From Aedes albopictus (Eukaryota; Arthropoda; Insecta; Diptera; Culicidae): 64,000 nucleotides of DNA. The DNA lies in assembly GCF_035046485.1 (NCBI RefSeq), contig NC_085138.1, positions 18,171,440-18,235,439 on the forward strand, read 5' to 3'. Numbering within the stretch: position 1 is the stretch's first letter; every line of letters starts with the position of its first letter. Below, one piece after another: positions 43,401 to 58,400 of this stretch. Below the pieces are notes generated by a model. The model saw only the letters and a list, made by a program, of their open reading frames with translations. It was not told the DNA's origin and ran no database searches. Made by a program: the position numbers and the translations under genes.

Positions 43401-46400
43401 ATTATAAAATGCCAATTTTGGTTATTTTGGGTGCACACTGTCAACGCCCTGACCACATCAGTTTTAGTGAATATGGATTTTTAAACAATTCGACATTCTG
43501 AACCGCCCCCTCAGGAAGCGAAATATTATAAAATGCCAATTTTGGTTATTTTGGGTGCACACTGTTAACGCCCTGACCACATCAGTTTTAGTGAATATGG
43601 ATTTTTAAACAATTCGACATTCTGAACCGCCCCCTCAGGAAGCGAAATATTATAAAATGCCAATTTTTGTTATTTTGGGTGCACACTGTCAACGCCCTGA
43701 CCACATCAGTTTTAGTGAATATGGATTTTTAAACAATTCGACATTCTGAACCGCCCCCTCAGGAAGCGAAATATTATAAAATGCCAATTTTGGTTATTTT
43801 GGGTGCACACTGTCAACGCCCTGACCACATCAGTTTTAGTGAATATGGATTTTTAAACAATTCGACATTCTGAACCGCCCCCTCAGGAAGCGAAATATTA
43901 TAAAATGCCAATTTTGGTTATTTTGGGTGCACACTGTTAACGCCCTGACCACATCAGTTTTAGTGAATATGGATTTTTAAACAATTCGACATTCTGAACC
44001 GCCCCCTCAGGAAGCGAAATATTATAAAATGCCAATTTTGGTTATTTTGGGTGCACACTGTCAACGCCCTGACCACATCAGTTTTAGTGAATATGGATTT
44101 TTAAACAATTCGACATTCTGAACCGCCCCCTCAGGAAGCGAAATATTATAAAATGCCAATTTTGGTTATTTTGGGTGCACACTGTTAACGCCCTGACCAC
44201 ATCAGTTTTAGTGAATATGGATTTTTAAACAATTCGACATTCTGAACCGCCCCCTCAGGAAGCGAAATATTATAAAATGCCAATTTTGGTTATTTTGGGT
44301 GCACACTGTCAACGCCCTGACCACATCAGTTTTAGTGAATATGGATTTTTAAACAATTTGACATTCTGGACCTCCCCCTCGGGCAGTGGTGTCATCGTGG
44401 TTACTCCAAGTTACTCACTGAGTAACCAGCTCTTCAGTTCAAAAAAAAATTTTTTTTTTCAGGATGCAAAATATAATAAAATACCAATTTTAGTTATTTT
44501 GGGTGCACACTGTCAACGCCCTGACCACATCAGTTTTAGTGAATATGGATTTTTAAACAATTCGACATTCTGAACCGCCCCCTCAGGAAGCGAAATATTA
44601 TAAAATGCCAATTTTGGTTATTTTGGGTGCACACTGTCAACGCCCTGACCACATCAGTTTTAGTGAATATGGATTTTTAAACAATTCGACATTCTGAACC
44701 GCCCCCTCAGGAAGCGAAATATTATAAAATGCCAATTTTGGTTATTTTGGGTGCACACTGTCAACGCCCTGACCACATCAGTTTTAGTGAATATGGATTT
44801 TTAAACAATTCGACATTCTGAACCGCCCCCTCAGGAAGCGAAATATTATAAAATGCCAATTTTGGTTATTTTGGGTGCACACTGTTAACGCCCTGACCAC
44901 ATCAGTTTTAGTGAATATGGATTTTTAAACAATTCGACATTCTGAACCGCCCCCTCAGGAAGCGAAATATTATAAAATGCCAATTTTGGTTATTTTGAGT
45001 GTTCACTGTTAACGCCCTGACCACATCAGTTTTAGTGAATATGGATTTTTAAACAATTCGACATTCTGAACCGCCCCCTCAGGAAGCGAAATATTATAAA
45101 ATGCCAATTTTGGTTATTTTGGGTGCACACTGTCAACGCCCTGACCACATCAGTTTTAGTGAATATGGATTTTTAAACAATTCGACATTCTGAACCGCCC
45201 CCTCAGGAAGCGAAATATTATAAAATGCCAATTTTGGTTATTTTGGGTGCACACTGTCAACGCCCTGACCACATCAGTTTTAGTGAATATGGATTTTTAA
45301 ACAATTTGACATTCTGGACCTCCCCCTCGGGCAGTGGTGTCATCGTGGTTACTCCAAGTTACTCACTGAGTAACCAGCTCTTCAGTTCAAAAAAAATTTT
45401 TTTTTTTCAGGATGCAAAATATAATAAAATACCAATTTTGGTTATTTTGGGTGCACACTGTCAACGCCCTGACCACATCAGTTTTAGTGAATATGGATTT
45501 TTAAACAATTCGACATTCTGAACCGCCCCCTCAGGAAGCGAAATATTATAAAATGCCAATTTTGGTTATTTTGAGTGTTCACTGTTAACGCCCTGACCAC
45601 ATCAGTTTTAGTGAATATGGATTTTTAAACAATTCGACATTCTGAACCGCCCCCTCAGGAAGCGAAATATTATAAAATGCCAATTTTGGTTATTTTGGGT
45701 GCACACTGTCAACGCCCTGACCACATCAGTTTTAGTGAATATGGATTTTTAAACAATTCGACATTCTGAACCGCCCCCTCAGGAAGCGAAATATTATAAA
45801 ATGCCAATTTTGGTTATTTTGGGTGCACACTGTTAACGCCCTGACCACATCAGTTTTAGTGAATATGGATTTTTAAACAATTCGACATTCTGAACCGCCC
45901 CCTCAGGAAGCGAAATATTATAAAATGCCAATTTTGGTTATTTTGGGTGCACACTGTCAACGCCCTGACCACATCAGTTTTAGTGAATATGGATTTTTAA
46001 ACAATTTGACATTCTGGACCTCCCCCTCGGGCAGTGGTGTCATCGTGGTTACTCCAAGTTACTCACTGAGTAACCAGCTCTTCAGTTCAAAAAAAATTTT
46101 TTTTTTTCAGGATGCAAAATATAATAAAATACCAATTTTGGTTATTTTGGGTGCACACTGTCAACGCCCTGACCACATCAGTTTTAGTGAATATGGATTT
46201 TTAAACAATTCGACATTCTGAACCGCCCCCTCAGGAAGCGAAATATTATAAAATGCCAATTTTGGTTATTTTGAGTGTTCACTGTTAACGCCCTGACCAC
46301 ATCAGTTTTAGTGAATATGGATTTTTAAACAATTCGACATTCTGAACCGCCCCCTCAGGAAGCGAAATATTATAAAATGCCAATTTTGGTTATTTTGGGT

Positions 46401-49400
46401 GCACACTGTTAACGCCCTGACCACATCAGTTTTAGTGAATATGGATTTTTAAACAATTCGACATTCTGAACCGCCCCCTCAGGAAGCGAAATATTATAAA
46501 ATGCCAATTTTGGTTATTTTGAGTGTTCACTGTTAACGCCCTGACCACATCAGTTTTAGTGAATATGGATTTTTAAACAATTCGACATTCTGAACCGCCC
46601 CCTCAGGAAGCGAAATATTATAAAATGCCAATTTTGGTTATTTTGGGTGCACACTGTCAACGCCCTGACCACATCAGTTTTAGTGAATATGGATTTTTAA
46701 ACAATTCGACATTCTGAACCGCCCCCTCAGGAAGCGAAATATTATAAAATGCCAATTTTGGTTATTTTGAGTGTTCACTGTTAACGCCCTGACCACATCA
46801 GTTTTAGTGAATATGGATTTTTAAACAATTCGACATTCTGAACCGCCCCCTCAGGAAGCGAAATATTATAAAATGCCAATTTTGGTTATTTTGGGTGCAC
46901 ACTGTCAACGCCCTGACCACATCAGTTTTAGTGAATATGGATTTTTAAACAATTCGACATTCTGAACCGCCCCCTCAGGAAGCGAAATATTATAAAATGC
47001 CAATTTTGGTTATTTTGGGTGCACACTGTTAACGCCCTGACCACATCAGTTTTAGTGAATATGGATTTTTAAACAATTCGACATTCTGAACCGCCCCCTC
47101 AGGAAGCGAAATATTATAAAATGCCAATTTTGGTTATTTTGGGTGCACACTGTCAACGCCCTGACCACATCAGTTTTAGTGAATATGGATTTTTAAACAA
47201 TTCGACATTCTGAACCGCCCCCTCAGGAAGCGAAATATTATAAAATGCCAATTTTGGTTATTTTGGGTGCACACTGTCAACGCCCTGACCACATCAGTTT
47301 TAGTGAATATGGATTTTTAAACAATTCGACATTCTGAACCGCCCCCTCAGGAAGCGAAATATTATAAAATGCCAATTTTGGTTATTTTGGGTGCACACTG
47401 TCAACGCCCTGACCACATCAGTTTTAGTGAATATGGATTTTTAAACAATTCGACATTCTGAACCGCCCCCTCAGGAAGCGAAATATTATAAAATGCCAAT
47501 TTTGGTTATTTTGGGTGCACACTGTCAACGCCCTGACCACATCAGTTTTAGTGAATATGGATTTTTAAACAATTCGACATTCTGAACCGCCCCCTCAGGA
47601 AGCGAAATATTATAAAATGCCAATTTTGGTTATTTTGGGTGCACACTGTCAACGCCCTGACCACATCAGTTTTAGTGAATATGGATTTTTAAACAATTCG
47701 ACATTCTGAACCGCCCCCTCAGGAAGCGAAATATTATAAAATGCCAATTTTGGTTATTTTGGGTGCACACTGTTAACGCCCTGACCACATCAGTTTTAGT
47801 GAATATGGATTTTTAAACAATTCGACATTCTGAACCGCCCCCTCAGGAAGCGAAATATTATAAAATGCCAATTTTGGTTATTTTGGGTGCACACTGTCAA
47901 CGCCCTGACCACATCAGTTTTAGTGAATATGGATTTTTAAACAATTTGACATTCTGGACCTCCCCCTCGGGCAGTGGTGTCATCGTGGTTACTCCAAGTT
48001 ACTCACTGAGTAACCAGCTCTTCAGTTCAAAAAAAAATTTTTTTTTTCAGGATGCAAAATATAATAAAATACCAATTTTGGTTATTTTGGGTGCACACTG
48101 TCAACGCCCTGACCACATCAGTTTTAGTGAATATGGATTTTTAAACAATTCGACATTCTGAACCGCCCCCTCAGGAAGCGAAATATTATAAAATGCCAAT
48201 TTTGGTTATTTTGAGTGTTCACTGTTAACGCCCTGACCACATCAGTTTTAGTGAATATGGATTTTTAAACAATTCGACATTCTGAACCGCCCCCTCAGGA
48301 AGCGAAATATTATAAAATGCCAATTTTGGTTATTTTGGGTGCACACTGTCAACGCCCTGACCACATCAGTTTTAGTGAATATGGATTTTTAAACAATTCG
48401 ACATTCTGAACCGCCCCCTCAGGAAGCGAAATATTATAAAATGCCAATTTTGGTTATTTTGGGTGCACACTGTCAACGCCCTGACCACATCAGTTTTAGT
48501 GAATATGGATTTTTAAACAATTTGACATTCTGGACCTCCCCCTCGGGCAGTGGTGTCATCGTGGTTACTCCAAGTTACTCACTGAGTAACCAGCTCTTCA
48601 GTTCAAAAAAAATTTTTTTTTTTCAGGATGCAAAATATAATAAAATACCAATTTTGGTTATTTTGGGTGCACACTGTCAACGCCCTGACCACATCAGTTT
48701 TAGTGAATATGGATTTTTAAACAATTCGACATTCTGAACCGCCCCCTCAGGAAGCGAAATATTATAAAATGCCAATTTTGGTTATTTTGAGTGTTCACTG
48801 TTAACGCCCTGACCACATCAGTTTTAGTGAATATGGATTTTTAAACAATTCGACATTCTGAACCGCCCCCTCAGGAAGCGAAATATTATAAAATGCCAAT
48901 TTTGGTTATTTTGGGTGCACACTGTCAACGCCCTGACCACATCAGTTTTAGTGAATATGGATTTTTAAACAATTCGACATTCTGAACCGCCCCCTCAGGA
49001 AGCGAAATATTATAAAATGCCAATTTTGGTTATTTTGGGTGCACACTGTTAACGCCCTGACCACATCAGTTTTAGTGAATATGGATTTTTAAACAATTCG
49101 ACATTCTGAACCGCCCCCTCAGGAAGCGAAATATTATAAAATGCCAATTTTGGTTATTTTGGGTGCACACTGTCAACGCCCTGACCACATCAGTTTTAGT
49201 GAATATGGATTTTTAAACAATTTGACATTCTGGACCTCCCCCTCGGGCAGTGGTGTCATCGTGGTTACTCCAAGTTACTCACTGAGTAACCAGCTCTTCA
49301 GTTCAAAAAAAATTTTTTTTTTTCAGGATGCAAAATATAATAAAATACCAATTTTGGTTATTTTGGGTGCACACTGTCAACGCCCTGACCACATCAGTTT

Positions 49401-52400
49401 TAGTGAATATGGATTTTTAAACAATTCGACATTCTGAACCGCCCCCTCAGGAAGCGAAATATTATAAAATGCCAATTTTGGTTATTTTGAGTGTTCACTG
49501 TTAACGCCCTGACCACATCAGTTTTAGTGAATATGGATTTTTAAACAATTCGACATTCTGAACCGCCCCCTCAGGAAGCGAAATATTATAAAATGCCAAT
49601 TTTGGTTATTTTGGGTGCACACTGTCAACGCCCTGACCACATCAGTTTTAGTGAATATGGATTTTTAAACAATTCGACATTCTGAACCGCCCCCTCAGGA
49701 AGCGAAATATTATAAAATGCCAATTTTGGTTATTTTGGGTGCACACTGTTAACGCCCTGACCACATCAGTTTTAGTGAATATGGATTTTTAAACAATTCG
49801 ACATTCTGAACCGCCCCCTCAGGAAGCGAAATATTATAAAATGCCAATTTTGGTTATTTTGGGTGCACACTGTCAACGCCCTGACCACATCAGTTTTAGT
49901 GAATATGGATTTTTAAACAATTCGACATTCTGAACCGCCCCCTCAGGAAGCGAAATATTATAAAATGCCAATTTTGGTTATTTTGGGTGCACACTGTCAA
50001 CGCCCTGACCACATCAGTTTTAGTGAATATGGATTTTTAAACAATTCGACATTCTGAACCGCCCCCTCAGGAAGCGAAATATTATAAAATGCCAATTTTG
50101 GTTATTTTGGGTGCACACTGTTAACGCCCTGACCACATCAGTTTTAGTGAATATGGATTTTTAAACAATTCGACATTCTGAACCGCCCCCTCAGGAAGCG
50201 AAATATTATAAAATGCCAATTTTGGTTATTTTGGGTGCACACTGTCAACGCCCTGACCACATCAGTTTTAGTGAATATGGATTTTTAAACAATTCGACAT
50301 TCTGAACCGCCCCCTCAGGAAGCGAAATATTATAAAATGCCAATTTTGGTTATTTTGGGTGCACACTGTCAACGCCCTGACCACATCAGTTTTAGTGAAT
50401 ATGGATTTTTAAACAATTTGACATTCTGGACCTCCCCCTCGGGCAGTGGTGTCATCGTGGTTACTCCAAGTTACTCACTGAGTAACCAGCTCTTCAGTTC
50501 AAAAAAAATTTTTTTTTTTCAGGATGCAAAATATAATAAAATACCAATTTTAGTTATTTTGGGTGCACACTATTAACGCCCTGACCACATCAGTTTTAGT
50601 GAATATGGATTTTTAAACAATTCGACATTCTGAACCGCCCCCTCAGGAAGCGAAATATTATAAAATGCCAATTTTGGTTATTTTGGGTGCACACTGTCAA
50701 CGCCCTGACCACATCAGTTTTAGTGAATATGGATTTTTAAACAATTCGACATTCTGAACCGCCCCCTCAGGAAGCGAAATATTATAAAATGCCAATTTTG
50801 GTTATTTTGGGTGCACACTGTTAACGCCCTGACCACATCAGTTTTAGTGAATATGGATTTTTAAACAATTCGACATTCTGAACCGCCCCCTCAGGAAGCG
50901 AAATATTATAAAATGCCAATTTTGGTTATTTTGGGTGCACACTGTCAACGCCCTGACCACATCAGTTTTAGTGAATATGGATTTTTAAACAATTCGACAT
51001 TCTGAACCGCCCCCTCAGGAAGCGAAATATTATAAAATGCCAATTTTGGTTATTTTGGGTGCACACTGTTAACGCCCTGACCACATCAGTTTTAGTGAAT
51101 ATGGATTTTTAAACAATTCGACATTCTGAACCGCCCCCTCAGGAAGCGAAATATTATAAAATGCCAATTTTGGTTATTTTGGGTGCACACTGTCAACGCC
51201 CTGACCACATCAGTTTTAGTGAATATGGATTTTTAAACAATTCGACATTCTGAACCGCCCCCTCAGGAAGCGAAATATTATAAAATGCCAATTTTGGTTA
51301 TTTTGGGTGCACACTGTTAACGCCCTGACCACATCAGTTTTAGTGAATATGGATTTTTAAACAATTCGACATTCTGAACCGCCCCCTCAGGAAGCGAAAT
51401 ATTATAAAATGCCAATTTTGGTTATTTTGGGTGCACACTGTTAACGCCCTGACCACATCAGTTTTAGTGAATATGGATTTTTAAACAATTCGACATTCTG
51501 AACCGCCCCCTCAGGAAGCGAAATATTATAAAATGCCAATTTTGGTTATTTTGGGTGCACACTGTTAACGCCCTGACCACATCAGTTTTAGTGAATATGG
51601 ATTTTTAAACAATTCGACATTCTGAACCGCCCCCTCAGGAAGCGAAATATTATAAAATGCCAATTTTGGTTATTTTGGGTGCACACTGTTAACGCCCTGA
51701 CCACATCAGTTTTAGTGAATATGGATTTTTAAACAATTCGACATTCTGAACCGCCCCCTCAGGAAGCGAAATATTATAAAATGCCAATTTTGGTTATTTT
51801 GGGTGCACACTGTTAACGCCCTGACCACATCAGTTTTAGTGAATATGGATTTTTAAACAATTCGACATTCTGAACCGCCCCCTCAGGAAGCGAAATATTA
51901 TAAAATGCCAATTTTGGTTATTTTGGGTGCACACTGTCAACGCCCTGACCACATCAGTTTTAGTGAATATGGATTTTTAAACAATTTGACATTCTGGACC
52001 TCCCCCTCGGGCAGTGGTGTCATCGTGGTTACTCCAAGTTACTCACTGAGTAACCAGCTCTTCAGTTCAAAAAAAAATTTTTTTTTTCAGGATGCAAAAT
52101 ATAATAAAATACCAATTTTAGTTATTTTGGGTGCACACTGTTAACGCCCTGACCACATCAGTTTTAGTGAATATGGATTTTTAAACAATTCGACATTCTG
52201 AACCGCCCCCTCAGGAAGCGAAATATTATAAAATGCCAATTTTGGTTATTTTGGGTGCACACTGTTAACGCCCTGACCACATCAGTTTTAGTGAATATGG
52301 ATTTTTAAACAATTCGACATTCTGAACCGCCCCCTCAGGAAGCGAAATATTATAAAATGCCAATTTTGGTTATTTTGGGTGCACACTGTCAACGCCCTGA

Positions 52401-55400
52401 CCACATCAGTTTTAGTGAATATGGATTTTTAAACAATTTGACATTCTGGACCTCCCCCTCGGGCAGTGGTGTCATCGTGGTTACTCCAAGTTACTCACTG
52501 AGTAACCAGCTCTTCAGTTCAAAAAAAAATTTTTTTTTTCAGGATGCAAAATATAATAAAATACCAATTTTAGTTATTTTGGGTGCACACTGTTAACGCC
52601 CTGACCACATCAGTTTTAGTGAATATGGATTTTTAAACAATTCGACATTCTGAACCGCCCCCTCAGGAAGCGAAATATTATAAAATGCCAATTTTGGTTA
52701 TTTTGGGTGCACACTGTTAACGCCCTGACCACATCAGTTTTAGTGAATATGGATTTTTAAACAATTCGACATTCTGAACCGCCCCCTCAGGAAGCGAAAT
52801 ATTATAAAATGCCAATTTTGGTTATTTTGGGTGCACACTGTCAACGCCCTGACCACATCAGTTTTAGTGAATATGGATTTTTAAACAATTCGACATTCTG
52901 AACCGCCCCCTCAGGAAGCGAAATATTATAAAATGCCAATTTTGGTTATTTTGGGTGCACACTGTCAACGCCCTGACCACATCAGTTTTAGTGAATATGG
53001 ATTTTTAAACAATTCGACATTCTGAACCGCCCCCTCAGGAAGCGAAATATTATAAAATGCCAATTTTGGTTATTTTGGGTGCACACTGTTAACGCCCTGA
53101 CCACATCAGTTTTAGTGAATATGGATTTTTAAACAATTCGACATTCTGAACCGCCCCCTCAGGAAGCGAAATATTATAAAATGCCAATTTTGGTTATTTT
53201 GGGTGCACACTGTCAACGCCCTGACCACATCAGTTTTAGTGAATATGGATTTTTAAACAATTCGACATTCTGAACCGCCCCCTCAGGAAGCGAAATATTA
53301 TAAAATGCCAATTTTGGTTATTTTGGGTGCACACTGTTAACGCCCTGACCACATCAGTTTTAGTGAATATGGATTTTTAAACAATTCGACATTCTGAACC
53401 GCCCCCTCAGGAAGCGAAATATTATAAAATGCCAATTTTGGTTATTTTGGGTGCACACTGTCAACGCCCTGACCACATCAGTTTTAGTGAATATGGATTT
53501 TTAAACAATTTGACATTCTGGACCTCCCCCTCGGGCAGTGGTGTCATCGTGGTTACTCCAAGTTACTCACTGAGTAACCAGCTCTTCAGTTCAAAAAAAA
53601 ATTTTTTTTTTCAGGATGCAAAATATAATAAAATACCAATTTTAGTTATTTTGGGTGCACACTGTCAACGCCCTGACCACATCAGTTTTAGTGAATATGG
53701 ATTTTTAAACAATTCGACATTCTGAACCGCCCCCTCAGGAAGCGAAATATTATAAAATGCCAATTTTGGTTATTTTGGGTGCACACTGTTAACGCCCTGA
53801 CCACATCAGTTTTAGTGAATATGGATTTTTAAACAATTCGACATTCTGAACCGCCCCCTCAGGAAGCGAAATATTATAAAATGCCAATTTTGGTTATTTT
53901 GGGTGCACACTGTCAACGCCCTGACCACATCAGTTTTAGTGAATATGGATTTTTAAACAATTTGACATTCTGGACCTCCCCCTCGGGCAGTGGTGTCATC
54001 GTGGTTACTCCAAGTTACTCACTGAGTAACCAGCTCTTCAGTTCAAAAAAAATTTTTTTTTTTCAGGATGCAAAATATAATAAAATACCAATTTTAGTTA
54101 TTTTGGGTGCACACTGTCAACGCCCTGACCACATCAGTTTTAGTGAATATGGATTTTTAAACAATTCGACATTCTGAACCGCCCCCTCAGGAAGCGAAAT
54201 ATTATAAAATGCCAATTTTGGTTATTTTGGGTGCACACTGTCAACGCCCTGACCACATCAGTTTTAGTGAATATGGATTTTTAAACAATTCGACATTCTG
54301 AACCGCCCCCTCAGGAAGCGAAATATTATAAAATGCCAATTTTGGTTATTTTGGGTGCACACTGTTAACGCCCTGACCACATCAGTTTTAGTGAATATGG
54401 ATTTTTAAACAATTCGACATTCTGAACCGCCCCCTCAGGAAGCGAAATATTATAAAATGCCAATTTTGGTTATTTTGGGTGCACACTGTCAACGCCCTGA
54501 CCACATCAGTTTTAGTGAATATGGATTTTTAAACAATTTGACATTCTGGACCTCCCCCTCGGGCAGTGGTGTCATCGTGGTTACTCCAAGTTACTCACTG
54601 AGTAACCAGCTCTTCAGTTCAAAAAAAAATTTTTTTTTTCAGGATGCAAAATATAATAAAATACCAATTTTAGTTATTTTGGGTGCACACTGTCAACGCC
54701 CTGACCACATCAGTTTTAGTGAATATGGATTTTTAAACAATTCGACATTCTGAACCGCCCCCTCAGGAAGCGAAATATTATAAAATGCCAATTTTGGTTA
54801 TTTTGGGTGCACACTGTCAACGCCCTGACCACATCAGTTTTAGTGAATATGGATTTTTAAACAATTCGACATTCTGAACCGCCCCCTCAGGAAGCGAAAT
54901 ATTATAAAATGCCAATTTTGGTTATTTTGGGTGCACACTGTTAACGCCCTGACCACATCAGTTTTAGTGAATATGGATTTTTAAACAATTCGACATTCTG
55001 AACCGCCCCCTCAGGAAGCGAAATATTATAAAATGCCAATTTTGGTTATTTTGGGTGCACACTGTCAACGCCCTGACCACATCAGTTTTAGTGAATATGG
55101 ATTTTTAAACAATTCGACATTCTGAACCGCCCCCTCAGGAAGCGAAATATTATAAAATGCCAATTTTGGTTATTTTGGGTGCACACTGTCAACGCCCTGA
55201 CCACATCAGTTTTAGTGAATATGGATTTTTAAACAATTCGACATTCTGAACCGCCCCCTCAGGAAGCGAAATATTATAAAATGCCAATTTTGGTTATTTT
55301 GGGTGCACACTGTCAACGCCCTGACCACATCAGTTTTAGTGAATATGGATTTTTAAACAATTTGACATTCTGGACCTCCCCCTCGGGCAGTGGTGTCATC

Positions 55401-58400
55401 GTGGTTACTCCAAGTTACTCACTGAGTAACCAGCTCTTCAGTTCAAAAAAAAATTTTTTTTTTCAGGATGCAAAATATAATAAAATACCAATTTTAGTTA
55501 TTTTGGGTGCACACTGTCAACGCCCTGACCACATCAGTTTTAGTGAATATGGATTTTTAAACAATTCGACATTCTGAACCGCCCCCTCAGGAAGCGAAAT
55601 ATTATAAAATGCCAATTTTGGTTATTTTGGGTGCACACTGTCAACGCCCTGACCACATCAGTTTTAGTGAATATGGATTTTTAAACAATTCGACATTCTG
55701 AACCGCCCCCTCAGGAAGCGAAATATTATAAAATGCCAATTTTGGTTATTTTGGGTGCACACTGTTAACGCCCTGACCACATCAGTTTTAGTGAATATGG
55801 ATTTTTAAACAATTCGACATTCTGAACCGCCCCCTCAGGAAGCGAAATATTATAAAATGCCAATTTTGGTTATTTTGGGTGCACACTGTTAACGCCCTGA
55901 CCACATCAGTTTTAGTGAATATGGATTTTTAAACAATTCGACATTCTGAACCGCCCCCTCAGGAAGCGAAATATTATAAAATGCCAATTTTGGTTATTTT
56001 GGGTGCACACTGTCAACGCCCTGACCACATCAGTTTTAGTGAATATGGATTTTTAAACAATTCGACATTCTGAACCGCCCCCTCAGGAAGCGAAATATTA
56101 TAAAATGCCAATTTTGGTTATTTTGGGTGCACACTGTTAACGCCCTGACCACATCAGTTTTAGTGAATATGGATTTTTAAACAATTCGACATTCTGAACC
56201 GCCCCCTCAGGAAGCGAAATATTATAAAATGCCAATTTTGGTTATTTTGGGTGCACACTGTCAACGCCCTGACCACATCAGTTTTAGTGAATATGGATTT
56301 TTAAACAATTCGACATTCTGAACCGCCCCCTCAGGAAGCGAAATATTATAAAATGCCAATTTTGGTTATTTTGGGTGCACACTGTTAACGCCCTGACCAC
56401 ATCAGTTTTAGTGAATATGGATTTTTAAACAATTCGACATTCTGAACCGCCCCCTCAGGAAGCGAAATATTATAAAATGCCAATTTTGGTTATTTTGGGT
56501 GCACACTGTCAACGCCCTGACCACATCAGTTTTAGTGAATATGGATTTTTAAACAATTTGACATTCTGGACCTCCCCCTCGGGCAGTGGTGTCATCGTGG
56601 TTACTCCAAGTTACTCACTGAGTAACCAGCTCTTCAGTTCAAAAAAAAATTTTTTTTTTCAGGATGCAAAATATAATAAAATACCAATTTTAGTTATTTT
56701 GGGTGCACACTGTTAACGCCCTGACCACATCAGTTTTAGTGAATATGGATTTTTAAACAATTCGACATTCTGAACCGCCCCCTCAGGAAGCGAAATATTA
56801 TAAAATGCCAATTTTGGTTATTTTGGGTGCACACTGTTAACGCCCTGACCACATCAGTTTTAGTGAATATGGATTTTTAAACAATTCGACATTCTGAACC
56901 GCCCCCTCAGGAAGCGAAATATTATAAAATGCCAATTTTGGTTATTTTGGGTGCACACTGTCAACGCCCTGACCACATCAGTTTTAGTGAATATGGATTT
57001 TTAAACAATTCGACATTCTGAACCGCCCCCTCAGGAAGCGAAATATTATAAAATGCCAATTTTGGTTATTTTGGGTGCACACTGTTAACGCCCTGACCAC
57101 ATCAGTTTTAGTGAATATGGATTTTTAAACAATTCGACATTCTGAACCGCCCCCTCAGGAAGCGAAATATTATAAAATGCCAATTTTGGTTATTTTGGGT
57201 GCACACTGTCAACGCCCTGACCACATCAGTTTTAGTGAATATGGATTTTTAAACAATTTGACATTCTGGACCTCCCCCTCGGGCAGTGGTGTCATCGTGG
57301 TTACTCCAAGTTACTCACTGAGTAACCAGCTCTTCAGTTCAAAAAAAAATTTTTTTTTTCAGGATGCAAAATATAATAAAATACCAATTTTAGTTATTTT
57401 GGGTGCACACTGTTAACGCCCTGACCACATCAGTTTTAGTGAATATGGATTTTTAAACAATTCGACATTCTGAACCGCCCCCTCAGGAAGCGAAATATTA
57501 TAAAATGCCAATTTTGGTTATTTTGGGTGCACACTGTCAACGCCCTGACCACATCAGTTTTAGTGAATATGGATTTTTAAACAATTCGACATTCTGAACC
57601 GCCCCCTCAGGAAGCGAAATATTATAAAATGCCAATTTTGGTTATTTTGGGTGCACACTGTCAACGCCCTGACCACATCAGTTTTAGTGAATATGGATTT
57701 TTAAACAATTCGACATTCTGAACCGCCCCCTCAGGAAGCGAAATATTATAAAATGCCAATTTTGGTTATTTTGGGTGCACACTGTTAACGCCCTGACCAC
57801 ATCAGTTTTAGTGAATATGGATTTTTAAACAATTCGACATTCTGAACCGCCCCCTCAGGAAGCGAAATATTATAAAATGCCAATTTTGGTTATTTTGGGT
57901 GCACACTGTCAACGCCCTGACCACATCAGTTTTAGTGAATATGGATTTTTAAACAATTCGACATTCTGAACCGCCCCCTCAGGAAGCGAAATATTATAAA
58001 ATGCCAATTTTGGTTATTTTGGGTGCACACTGTTAACGCCCTGACCACATCAGTTTTAGTGAATATGGATTTTTAAACAATTCGACATTCTGAACCGCCC
58101 CCTCAGGAAGCGAAATATTATAAAATGCCAATTTTGGTTATTTTGGGTGCACACTGTCAACGCCCTGACCACATCAGTTTTAGTGAATATGGATTTTTAA
58201 ACAATTTGACATTCTGGACCTCCCCCTCGGGCAGTGGTGTCATCGTGGTTACTCCAAGTTACTCACTGAGTAACCAGCTCTTCAGTTCAAAAAAAATTTT
58301 TTTTTTTCAGGATGCAAAATATAATAAAATACCAATTTTAGTTATTTTGGGTGCACACTGTCAACGCCCTGACCACATCAGTTTTAGTGAATATGGATTT

